Below, in pieces: positions 56,501-64,000 of a stretch of DNA of 64,000 nt (position 1 is its first letter; the number at the start of each line of letters is the position of its first letter). The translations under genes and the position numbers were made by a program. The stretch is from Epinephelus fuscoguttatus (taxonomy: Eukaryota; Chordata; Actinopteri; Perciformes; Serranidae). Location of the stretch: positions 42,094,322 through 42,158,321 of the forward strand of contig NC_064753.1 in the NCBI RefSeq assembly GCF_011397635.1. The letters run 5' to 3'. A model generated the notes under the pieces. That model saw nothing but the letters and a program-made list of their open reading frames with translations, made no database searches and was not told where the DNA came from.

Positions 56501-56923
56501 ATAAGGCTTACAAAGGTCCCACCCAAGCCTCAGGTTAGACCAAAGGTCTTTCCCTTTCGGCGCTCGCATCCCACTCCTCCTCTCAAACCCTCAGTCAAGG
56601 CCAGGTCGGCCTCCAGCGGAGATCTGCTGTCTGACTCTTCAGTCTGTATTCAGGTGACACAACATAGCACACCAGTGGCTGGAGGTGACAGGCCTCCTAG
56701 TGTTGATGTCATGAAACTTGAGACTGAGGTGGCGCTGGAGATGGAAAAGACAAAGGAGCTCCTGAGCCAAGTGTCCCAGTCCGAGGAGGGAGGTGATGCG
56801 GAGGGCATGCCCCAGGATCTGCTGGCCCAGGCCATGGAGAAGCTGCAGAAGGCTGACAATGTCCTCAGGGAGGTCAATAAACTGAAAATTGCAAAGAGCC
56901 CATGCAACAGGAAGAGCTGGTGA
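28017..56923 (+). CDS. plekho2: pleckstrin homology domain family O member 2, seven exons
   Basis: Coding exons are 28017-28025, 44539-44688, 44989-45111, 52421-52525, 52636-52734, 54979-55473 and 55565-56923. All junctions are GT-AG and in phase 0, giving 779 residues. The ATG has A at -3 and G at +4. Exons 2-4 form a PH domain (about residues 20-122): GWVKKAPGRLLASYKDRY, VYENE, and the closing helix with the invariant Trp at 111. Exon 5 has HVTRSRPKGNRNRRPPTR and exon 6 starts SSDGILRLDLDL, both PLEKHO hallmarks. PLEKHO2 is favoured over PLEKHO1 by KDRY, VYENE and RLDLDL. The tail is acidic and proline-rich, with four PPMPP repeats, and ends in a predicted coiled coil (about residues 715-772). 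PLEKHO proteins are phosphoinositide-binding adaptors; PLEKHO2 is linked to macrophage survival. The tail is longer than the human one (about 490 residues), with an extra intron. Confidence 0.93.
28026..30124 (+). other. plekho2 intron 1, first part
   Basis: No repeat or exon is firmly recognised. ORFs at 29142-29378 (plus) and 29307-29663 (minus) have no domain. Regulatory elements of the gene may lie here, but none can be named from sequence alone. Confidence 0.4.
30125..30804. mobile_element. foldback element with about 250-bp inverted arms
   Basis: Arms 30125-30372 and 30554-30804 are imperfect reverse complements. They share GTGCACCGT, GCCACTGACA, AACATTATGGAAAGGATCCC and CATTTAAATAAACAGT. 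The spacer is about 180 bp with no ORF, as expected of a long-arm MITE. No target-site duplication is clear. Confidence 0.75.
30840..31543. mobile_element. PIF/Harbinger-like MITE with TAA duplication
   Basis: The ends are GGGTGCTTTCACACCTG at 30840 and TCTGAAAGCATCC ending at 31543. Both sides are flanked by TAA (30837-30839 and 31544-31546), the three-base duplication typical of Harbinger. The ORFs inside on both strands show no transposase motif. Confidence 0.75.
31547..33126. other. plekho2 intron 1 sequence without recognised features
   Basis: Only unremarkable ORFs of up to 89 codons are present, none with a recognisable domain or paired splice sites. Confidence 0.4.
33127..33303 (-). 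mobile_element. tRNA-derived SINE, minus strand
   Basis: This is the reverse complement of the 24095-24283 family: GATGACATGCAGCAAAGGGC, CCGCTGCGGCAACAGCCTTG and TACATGGGGTGCCTGCTCTA, ending in GACGCCC. A GA-rich stretch near 33183 matches the CT-rich body of the plus copy. Confidence 0.8.
33400..33730 (+). repeat. direct intronic repeat, copy A
   Basis: This shares GAGCGAAAGTTAAAG, GTGGCACCCAACCATTTTCT, CACAATAAGAATA-ACTTTATTCACAC and GGTCTGAGCTAAGCCCT with 36577-37025 in the same orientation. Origin as an unclassified transposon or a local duplication cannot be separated. Confidence 0.75.
34149..34310. repeat. tandem duplication and short hairpin
   Basis: TTGAGTATCC followed by a CCACCCATATATTGTAA block occurs twice (from about 34152 and 34198). 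Then AATGGGAGTCCACA, a six-base loop and TGTGGACTCCCATT form a perfect 14-bp stem near 34242-34275. A related block with AGTCCACAAACCAGTGG lies at 60951-60967. Confidence 0.7.
34885..35062 (-). mobile_element. diverged tRNA-derived SINE, minus strand
   Basis: GATGACATGCAGCAAAGGGT, CAGCCACTGCAGCAGGGACG and TTTGTACATGGGACACCCAC follow the same order as the other minus copy, with more substitutions and a weak B box. Confidence 0.65.
36577..37025 (+). repeat. direct intronic repeat, copy B, with an insertion
   Basis: This is homologous to 33400-33730. It is interrupted at about 36630-36720 by AACTGATGATTGTTCTCATC, TGATTAATCTGCC and AATTAATTGATTTATTAATC, a common fish repeat type. Confidence 0.7.
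37026..41251. other. plekho2 intron 1, unique-looking part
   Basis: No gene or transposon end is firmly recognised. A short direct repeat occurs at about 39402-39440 and 39897-39935 (ATTGCA, then AAAATAAGA, then GTAGCAAA). ORFs at 38750-39565 on both strands carry no domain. Confidence 0.4.
41260..41926. mobile_element. hAT-type MITE with a perfect 8-bp duplication
   Basis: The ends are CAGGGTATAAAATTAAC at 41260 and GTTAATTTTACGCCCTG ending at 41926. Both sides carry TCCACACA (41252-41259 and 41927-41934). The 667-bp interior has no transposase. Confidence 0.88.
43640..44036 (+). mobile_element. 5' fragment of a Harbinger-type element with a Myb/SANT-like start
   Basis: The fragment starts near GACGCATTCTCACTGGCGC and contains repeated CGAACCCTGGTC(C/T)GCTT blocks. 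At 43976 an ATG opens MSRGQTWSSEEVQALIDIWL, which resembles the start of the Myb/SANT-like protein carried by Harbinger elements. The frame then runs into unrelated sequence and stops, so the copy is truncated. Confidence 0.6.
45112..47689 (+). other. plekho2 intron 3, first part
   Basis: No exon or transposon end is recognised. The 88-codon ORF at 47104-47370 is Lys/Asn-rich, as expected from AT-rich DNA, and has no domain. Confidence 0.4.
47690..48050 (+). repeat. second copy of the common teleost repeat
   Basis: Same orientation and order as 5898-6276: GGGTCGCGGGGGGCTGGAGC, TCTTTGGACTGTGGGAGGA, CATGCAAACTCCGCACAGAA and the end CCACCGTGCCGCC. Confidence 0.75.
49433..49767. mobile_element. 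short hAT-type element
   Basis: The ends are CAGAGGTCGGCAACC at 49433 and GGTTGCCTACCCCTG ending at 49767, near-perfect inverted repeats of the CAGGGGTCGGCAACC type. The interior includes AAAGAGCC motifs in both orientations. No clear target-site duplication remains. Confidence 0.7.
50281..50404 (+). repeat. possible worn SINE fragment
   Basis: GCAGCTTCAAGTCCAGCC resembles a degraded B box, followed by a CT-rich body (TCTCTATCCCTC, CCATCTCTC) and an A-rich end. It is weaker than the other SINE copies. Confidence 0.35.
50529..50580. repeat. TG dinucleotide microsatellite
   Basis: About 16 tandem TG units followed by GAGTGTGTGTGTGAGTGAG. The Cys/Val-rich ORF across it is a by-product. Confidence 0.9.
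50582..52420 (+). other. plekho2 intron 3, last part
   Basis: No exon or clear repeat is recognised. ORFs of about 100 codons at 50951-51470 (both strands) and 51922-52236 have no domain. Confidence 0.4.
53389..54667. mobile_element. hAT-type element in plekho2 intron 5
   Basis: The ends are TAGTG and CACTA, with partly matching inner sequence (TTTTTGTC versus its complement near GCCGCCAAAAA). The flanks 53381-53388 and 54668-54675 are both GCCTACAA, an 8-bp duplication. Subterminal regions hold many GACTAAAAC and AACGAGACGA motifs, in different densities on the two sides. The interior has no transposase. Confidence 0.8.
55195..55473 (+). repeat. plekho2: 93-bp coding tandem repeat in plekho2 exon 6
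   Basis: GTCCTCAAACC unit starts fall at 55195, 55288 and 55381, exactly 93 bases (31 codons) apart. Each unit encodes VLKPPMPP(I/T)KEAKPS, then an acidic linker with EDEPDKDEAPEKK. The fourth unit would start at 55474, which is the splice donor. Its coding continuation begins at exon 7 (55565, VLKPPMPPSKEAKP). The near identity of units 2 and 3 indicates recent expansion. Confidence 0.95.
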
Positions 56924-59900
56924 ATGTCAGTCAGAGCAGATTGACTTGGAACTGACCGTTCGCTAAAAGCTTCTCCTGAACAGTGATTGTCCAGTCATGG
57001 CATAGCAACCGGCCTGTCAAGCTTTGGATTTCTTCACATACGGGAGGCTAAAGTAGAAGTAATATTCAGTTTACAAAGGCTTTGGAGGGCCATGTCTTTG
57101 TGGCCTGTCCAAAACCAAAAACACAAGCAAAGATTTAAAGAATTGATTTAACAATATGTTTGTCTGCCCTAATGTGAGCTGCAACCGTTAGCATGTCTGG
57201 CTAACTAGCTTACTACCTACAGTAGTAACTGAGCGGTACTTTCAAGGTCTTTCTAGTAACCTATCATTAACAAGCTACAATGAGGTTACAGTTGAAAAAA
57301 CAAAAACCTATTCACAGCTAGCACATGTATTATGTTAGAATCACCAAATCTTCAAACCCTGAAACCCACAGATTTATGCACGTGCATATGTATGTGCGTG
57401 TGCATGCACCAGAGACATTTTCATCAAGATGAGGGACCAATCACACCTCCCAAGCACACCTTTTAACAACGTAGACGCCACTAACGCAGCATTTTCGTTG
57501 CCTGGTACTTTACGAAGGAATGAGTAAGCCTCCTGGAGCTCTTTAGAAAAGGCAGACATTCCCTGCAGCATAACAGCTAACCGTTAGCGTGACATTACTG
57601 ACAAGTTCTGACAGAAAAGGCCTCAACTCTGGCTCATACCCTAGTAACAGGCTTGATAACGACACGTTGATTGACACATATATGAATTCAGATGTGTGAT
57701 GCATTGTTGTTATTAATATATATATCGAGTTAGGTACTCCTGCAATGAATCCTCATACCTCCATACGCGTGAAATAGTGCCCCATGAATGACGTTATGTC
57801 CGTAAGGTAAAGATACGGAGGTTAAGTTTAGGAAAAGACACATGGTAACGATGTGCCTTAACATAACTCAAAGTTCACACGGTTCCAAACACCAGTTTTG
57901 TGACCCGTCCACCACCAACCTGCCTCCTTTCTGACTCCAGACAGGGCATTGGTCACATGATCACAGCCTTCCCAGACACGTGGATTACACTCAGACTATT
58001 GGCTCATGATCACGCAGGATGTGTACAAATTTTGGGGCATTACTTTTTGTAGGAAAAGGTACCAATAGTGCATGAGAACAGCCTGAATAATGAGTGGGAC
58101 AGAACATGATAAACGCCTACACTAGTGCTGAAATTAGTAAAACGTGTATAATAATCAGTATTTTGATTGTGCTTAAAATTCGGACAGTTGGTAGTAAATG
58201 TTAAAAAAACAGATATTTACAGATATTTGTCGGGCCTCATGACATGACAACAAACCGAGACGTCTAATCACCATGCACTATGGAAGCTGCTATTTCCCCA
58301 TTGTGTGGAGGCCGGTTGTGAATACCATCAGAGTTTAAGGCCCAGACGCACCAAACTTAAAAGGACTAGGGACAACGAAAGCCCCCTGCTGTGTCGCCTC
58401 CCTGTGTCTCGGTCAAAAAGTTGCACATGAACACATCGCAAAAATTTCAACCGACGGCCAACCAGCATGTAGACAGCAGACACCGGAAGACCGTTTTGAC
58501 ACCACTTAGCATGTTAGCAACACAATCTCATGTTGAAAGAACAGAGCATGTTTACTGTGAGCCAGTAAACAGAAAAGAGCTAAATGGTGAAAGAAAAATA
58601 CCTTATGTTACAAGTTTGTTTTGCTCTCACTTCCTCTTGACTAGCTCTTTGTTTACTTCCCTCACTTCTGTTTCTTTACTTGTACGCTGAGCGGAATTAC
58701 CAGTCAGAGTGATTGCATTCACTGATGGGCTTCGCTGCCGTCCACACCAAATTCAACATGCTGAAGTGGCAGAAAATAAGCAAACTAGCCCAGATGATGG
58801 CCAGTGGTGCGAGACACACTGCAGCAACGAGGGCCACAGCCCAGTTAATTAAAAGTAATTCTTGCAGTTTAAATGGAAACAACACAGTTTTTGATCACCT
58901 TGCGGAGCTAACATTAGACTGTGTATCTAACTGGAAAAAACTGTGTGACATTTCAGTGGGCAAAATCAATAGCTAGCTCGAAATGAGAAGTTGCTTTTGT
59001 CTTTCTCTTATGAAATGGTTCCCTGTGACCTTCTAAAGAACAGTTATAGCCTATGTAATGAAATGGAAAGCCTGACGGATGTAGCAACACATGTTAAGGA
59101 GTTCAGGGTTTAGCGAATGGTCAGTTGATGAACTTGTGCAGAAAATTTTTTGATGGTCATGCAGCACATGCAATTGTTCGCCTATAAATAACTAAGTGCA
59201 ATTATTTCTAGTTTAACTTTCCCTGTAGCTGAAGGTAATGCATAATGTTCTACTGTGTATTGTTTATTTTTTGTATTATATGAAATATCGGACATTTTCA
59301 AGAAGGATTACTTGAAAGTTAATTAGAGAATAAATAATATAATGACAAAGCAGTACTGTCAGTACAATAAGAACATGCAAATAAAGTACTAAAACGTGTT
59401 AATACCAAATTACACAACGGTTTTAATAGTGTACTCGTCTTTAAGGATTAAAGAGGCTTAGATTATATGTTTTTCTGGCAGTTTATATGAGGGAGTTTAT
59501 ATTGTACATAGTTTATACTTTACCATAGCATATGCTGTTTATTGTTGATGAGGAAAGATGAACCAGCCCAGCTCAGGAGTTTTCTGAAATTAACATTTTC
59601 AGACTAATCATGTGATTAAAGCAAAAATGAAGAACTGCTTCTCCACTTAGAATGATTACAGTTTATGTCATACTGATTTTGTACATAACAGAACAAAGAG
59701 CTTGTAGCAGCACTTTCGGCTCACTAACCTCTCTTTTAGTTCGATTTTATGAGGCACATGTGCTCCTCAGTGATTTTCCTCACAATTTGAATCATGATCT
59801 CTGAGGGATTCCCCCTATTTGTTGTCTAATGCTTTGTCAAAAAATGTGATGGTAGTGTTTAAGACTATTTTGAATAAATCATACCATTTAGAGTATGCAA

Positions 59901-61100
59901 GAATATTTTCTAACATTAGATATAATTTTGTACTCTTTGATAAAATTTGCTACTGCCCAAATAAACAAAGGGAAACTATCTGTTTATGTTTTGTGTCTTT
60001 AATGCAGTTTTTCCAGTGGCTGGGAAATATATTGATGTTATATTGATATTGAAGATCTGTTTTCATACCTTGCTGAAATCTGCCAACTTGATTTTAGTCT
60101 ACTGGCTCAAACTTTTATTCGTTGAAAACAATAATATATTAGCTAACTGACAGACAATTTACAATTTTGCTTGTTCGTTTATATTGTATTTTTTAAGTGA
60201 ATATGGCAAACATCTGCTGGTGTTAGCCTCTCAAATGTAAGTATTTACTTTAACCCTTTGAAACCTGAGCAAATCACCTTGATTTCATCTAAAAACATGG
60301 AAAGAAGGTAGTGAGAAACGGAAGAAGAAATGGCCCAAAATATGAGCAAGAAATTGGTAAAAAGAGAAAATTAAAAACAAGAAAATTAGTAAAATAACAA
60401 AGAAGAAAGACAGAAAGAAGAAGAAATGAAGTTAAAAACAAACAAGGAAATGACCCGAAAAGAGTGCTTGAAACTATAATAATTCTAATTCTGTAACTTT
60501 ATTTAAAATATAATAATATTAATTATAATTATAAATACACTTTTCCCTTGCTTGTACTTTGAAGAAGAAGAAGATATACTTTATTGAACCCTGAAGGGAA
60601 AGTCAGTTTTTTTCTATCTTTTGAGGTGTCGGAGCTGTCTGGCCAGAGCCTGTCGGAGATTTTTTTTTGTACAAATATCGGACAAATAATAAGACTTGCT
60701 GTGAAGATAATTGTACCAACTGACCGTCCAAGACACCAGTGCCCCAATTTTTTGGTAAGTGACAATTCTGTTATTATTTTATTTATATGTTAGGGCTAAT
60801 TAGCATGTATTGTTGTTTTACTGGCTTGTTAGCTTAGCGTGTTATCTCGCAATCTAGCTGGTGGAGTCCCCTGGCTCCCCCTCGCTCCTCCACAGCTCCA
60901 ACCTCTCATCCAAAAATTTGCATGTCCAGCTTCAGAAATCCATGATGGCAGTCCACAAACCAGTGGGTGACATCCCGGTGGCTACATCCATTATTTCTAT
61001 GATCCGTACAGGGACTTAAGCCGGTGTTCTGACAATTTCTGCTGCTTTGTCGAAAATTGCTACCGCTGCATAAACCGATAGGTCTGTACACGTGCAGGTC
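56924..61100 (+). other. plekho2 3' region and intergenic sequence
   Basis: No second gene is recognised. A candidate poly(A) signal (GCAAATAAAG) lies near 59378, but the true 3' end cannot be fixed. A GAAGAAGAAGATATACTTTA block near 60565 is a common fish repeat fragment. ORFs at 58391-58690 and 58713-58976 lack domains. Confidence 0.4.
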
Positions 61101-61107
61101 AAGCGCT

Positions 61108-61385
61108 TAGCGTGGACATGTTGCCGAAGGCCTGAAAATTGACTTAGCATGAGTGCTTACCGATAATACGACACAATAGATGCACTTACCTGATATTTAT
61201 ATTCAAGAGCAAAGCCAATGTGCAACCTGCAAGCTAACTTGACTTCTTAAATAGGCCAAAAGCGCAAATAAAAGGGTTATTGAGACTGTTAATGATAACG
61301 TGGACATGTTGCCAAAGGCTCGACAATGGACTTAACATGTGCAAGTCAAGTGCTTACCAATGATACGACACAGTACATGCAATTA
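61108..61385. repeat. tandem duplication of about 80 bp units, about 190 bp apart
   Basis: AAGCGCTTAGCGTGGACATG, GTTGCCGAAGGC and TACGACACAATA in the first copy match CGTGGACATGTTGCCAAAGG, CAAGTGCTTACCAATGATAC and ACGACACAGTA in the second. Confidence 0.65.
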
Positions 61386-61876
61386 TTTAATATACAAAAC
61401 TTGGAAAATCGGCTCTGCGCATGCACAGAACCACAAAGTTGCACTTCTCGACAGGTAGGGGAAATCGACAGAACACCGGTGACCTTCTGGTCCCCAAGCC
61501 AAGTCCTGAGGATATGAGCTGCTGTCACCCCTAATAAAAAAATGCAAATAAGATTTTGGAGTGCATAAAAAAAGCATCAAAATAGAGCATCCTTAAATCC
61601 TAAAAAACACCCTGCTTACGTCTGACCTGTGTGGGGCTGGACTGGCCCCTGGCTGCCTGTCATTTTGTGAAAGTACTGTAGCACCTGGTCAAAGCAAGTT
61701 GACTGTTCCTGAAAATAATAGATTTATTTATTTATTTTTATTTAACCAGAAAGTCCAATTGATGATGAAATATCTGCACTGCCATACTCATAGGTGAGAC
61801 AGATCCCAAAAAAAAGGCTGTTTCAACTTGGGAAAAAAAAAAAAGTACCCTAATAATTTTATTTTGGAGGTCGTGG

Positions 61877-61884
61877 CCGGAAGT
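61877..61884 (+). promoter_or_regulatory. ETS-type motif upstream of the ankdd1a candidate
   Basis: CCGGAAGT lies about 160 bases before the start codon, a usual position for an ETS/GABP site in a TATA-less promoter. Function is inferred from sequence and position only. Confidence 0.35.
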
Positions 61885-62039
61885 CACTACTTAACAGTGT
61901 CACTCTGTGTAACTTGACAGAAGTTTGGCAGCACAGCGCCCAGCCTCCTTTATCTGCTGAGACTGAACATACTACAGTCAGTGCTGCGATGGGAGAGGTG
62001 GAAGCAGAGAGACAGAGGCGCCTTTAAACCGGAGTAAAG

Positions 62040-62073
62040 ATGGAGGACGACCTGGTGTCGGAGGATGATGTCT
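62040..62073 (+). CDS. ankdd1a: first coding exon, probably ankyrin and death domain protein 1A
   Basis: The ATG has A at -3 and G at +4. It opens MEDDLVSEDDV, then a strong donor (GTGAGT) at 62074 in phase 1. The acidic start resembles, as I recall it, the beginning of ANKDD1A, a protein of ankyrin repeats followed by a death domain. Its position directly downstream of plekho2 on the same strand matches the human order PLEKHO2-ANKDD1A. No further exon is recognised before the window ends. The call rests mainly on neighbourhood, since 11 residues alone are weak evidence. Confidence 0.55.
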
Positions 62074-62667
62074 GTGAGTATCAACCACCATTGATTTTCA
62101 CTCAGCTGTGAGCCTCAGGGAGCGACCTGACATCTGTCAGCAGCAGCAGGATGTCCGTGTTCACCACACAGGGGATAAACGCTTTACACTTCTACAACAG
62201 TCAGAATGGGCACTGTGTTACTGTAACCATAGTTTCTTTCTTATCACCATATCTGTGTCTGTTTTTTATTATGACGGTGGACTTACTGTACTAAATGTGC
62301 CGTGTTAACCACAATATTCATTTCCTATTAGAGTGCCTGCAGAGATTTTTTTTAAGTAACTTAGTATTTCCACATTTTAAGTGAATTATCTCCCTGTATG
62401 AAGACAGTCACGTTACAGCATGCATAAGGAAACGTCGTTGAAACATCAGTGGACGTTTTTCAGCCTCACCCCCATGTGCCTGTCAGACTGACACAGTTTA
62501 CACATGTCTGTTATCAACACATGGTGGAGGGTTTTGGGAAGTCGACCACAGGACTTCAACATGACCATATGAGAGCATGTCCAGCATCCTCCAGGTTCAA
62601 TATTCCAGTGTGCTGTGTTTCTTAATACTACAGTCAATAATACATAGAGTTATTACTTGAGTCTTGT

Positions 62668-63215
62668 ACCCCTTTTACACCTGGCATTAACATGCGTTTT
62701 TTGTGATTGGGTTGCTCCTGACCACATGAAGCTACAGGTGTAAATACACTCGAAACCCATTTGAGGACAGATTGTTATCCGATCTGCCAAACCACTTCTG
62801 AAGATGGTCAAGGACGCATTGTGACCACATCGAACACAAGTGTAAATGCAAATGTGTTTCCTATCCACATGCAACAACTCCATGGGCAGGAATAGGTAAG
62901 CGAGGTGCGCCAGCCGGACACAGGAAGAAGGAAGAAGACAACACTCAACGGGTAGTGACTGGCAAGAAAAAGAAAACACGGATGATAGCCGAGGAGGGAG
63001 TCACAGTGAGAGGAAGTGTCTGCTCTCCATTTGGTTCGACAAAAGTGCCCATACAGTAACTCGACTTCATGGGCAGATAACATCTGTCATTGTGGTGCAC
63101 AGGATATGACGTTGTAGTCTGCTGCTGGAAATGTTTGCAGAAGAAGAAGAGGAGGATGTGACGTCAGCGTGATCGGATAGCAAACGGATCTGGATGTGGA
63201 CACCGGAGATGCAGG
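62668..63215. mobile_element. probable non-autonomous DNA transposon in intron 1 of the ankdd1a candidate
   Basis: The left end CCTTTTACACCTGGCATTAA is a familiar fish transposon start. The right end, with ATGCAGGTGTAGATA, is partly complementary. Paired inner motifs TTATCCGATC and GATCGGATAG also face each other. The target-site duplication is unclear and no transposase is visible; ORFs on the minus strand are by-products. Confidence 0.5.
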
Positions 63216-63249
63216 TGTAGATATATGTGGTCAAGCGCTATGATTGCAT

Positions 63250-64000
63250 TTAAAGGGACAATTCACCCCAAAACCAAAAATACATATTTTTCCTCTTACT
63301 TCTTGTGCTATTTATCAGTTTAGATTGTTTTGGTGTGAGTTGCTGAGTGTTGGAGATATGCTGTAGAGATGTCTGTCATCTGTTAGTAAACAGTATGAGA
63401 TTTTTGGTGGGCGGGGTTTAGCTGGAGGCGAAACAATTCTCCACAGTCATTAGCTAGCAAGTTATGTTGGCTTGTTTCAGACAATGAAGGAAGATGATGT
63501 GAAAAGTGCATTCAGAAATACTCATTCTGAGTTCTGGCGCGCACTCTGGCACAAACTGAACCGTTTGTAAATTCGGAGCACTTTCTGCGACCAACAGGGC
63601 TCTCATTTTACTGTAGAACATCAGACTGAATTTATGAACGCACCATGTCAGGTCACTCTCTCTCCGGACCACGAGTGTTGCTGGGATAAGTAAACACAGA
63701 CCAACAGGACCAGACTGGCCGACCCGTATGCTCTCACTCAGTGGATGGATGATGTCACAGGAAGCTTTGTGGTTGATTACTATGCCAATCTCACAAATCT
63801 TGCTATCGAAGCTAACGTCCATTAATGCGCTAAATAGTTAGCGTTACAGAGAGATCTAATATTCCTCTTAATCCCTCCCCAGTTTCTGATGAGGTGGACA
63901 CGATAACCCTGAATACATATAACATTATTCATCCCTACAACAGGAAATACTTTTCCCTAACCTGATATGAAGTGTGTGCTGCACATGTGAGCATTTTTGA
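63250..64000. other. repeat fragment and unannotated intron sequence
   Basis: AAAGGGACAATTCACCCC, AAAATACATATTTTTCCTCT and TAGATTGTTTTGGTGTGAGT near 63252-63345 are landmarks of a very common percomorph repeat. A 122-codon minus-strand ORF at 63454-63822 has no recognisable domain. Confidence 0.5.

Noticed and set aside
62653-63083. Overlapping minus-strand ORFs of 91-108 codons
   Set aside because: They lie inside a probable DNA transposon and have no domain or splice context.

Overview
The window is nuclear DNA of a ray-finned fish, most likely a percomorph teleost. The evidence is spliced genes with GT-AG introns, large AT-rich introns, and a dense load of teleost-type transposons: hAT-like and PIF/Harbinger-like MITEs, a Tc1-like remnant, tRNA-derived SINEs and a LINE 3' tail. 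There is no prokaryotic gene organisation.

Four plus-strand loci can be supported. (1) htatip2 (TIP30/CC3), six coding exons between 4003 and 9782 plus a 3'UTR exon ending at a poly(A) signal at 10415-10420. (2) An unrecognised three-exon gene, 12669-14229, for a predicted secreted, cysteine-free, disordered protein of 455 residues. (3) plekho2, seven exons between 28017 and 56923, a PH-domain adaptor of 779 residues with a proline-rich repeat tail. (4) The first coding exon of what is probably ankdd1a at 62040-62073. plekho2 followed by ankdd1a in the same orientation matches the order I recall from human 15q22.

Layout: 1-3660 is nested repeat DNA, and related sequence returns inverted at 11255-12160, so htatip2 sits inside an imperfect inverted repeat. 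From 16500 to 19700 there is a nest of at least three transposon layers. From 19787 to 20776 there is a decayed reading frame built on an exact 33-bp (11-codon) tandem repeat. A perfect 96-bp spacerless palindrome lies at 23186-23281 and a 31-35 bp minisatellite at about 26068-26925. plekho2 intron 1 (16.5 kb) and intron 3 (7.3 kb) carry several transposons with clear target-site duplications. The last 7 kb holds the plekho2 3' region, a tandem duplication, and the promoter and first exon of the ankdd1a candidate.

The most interesting points are the 91-bp plekho2 intron 6, which replaces almost exactly one period of a 93-bp coding repeat with a repeat boundary on each side (a candidate recent intron gain); the perfect palindrome; the 11-codon periodic relic; and the unrecognised secreted protein gene. 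All gene models are splice predictions made by eye from the sequence.
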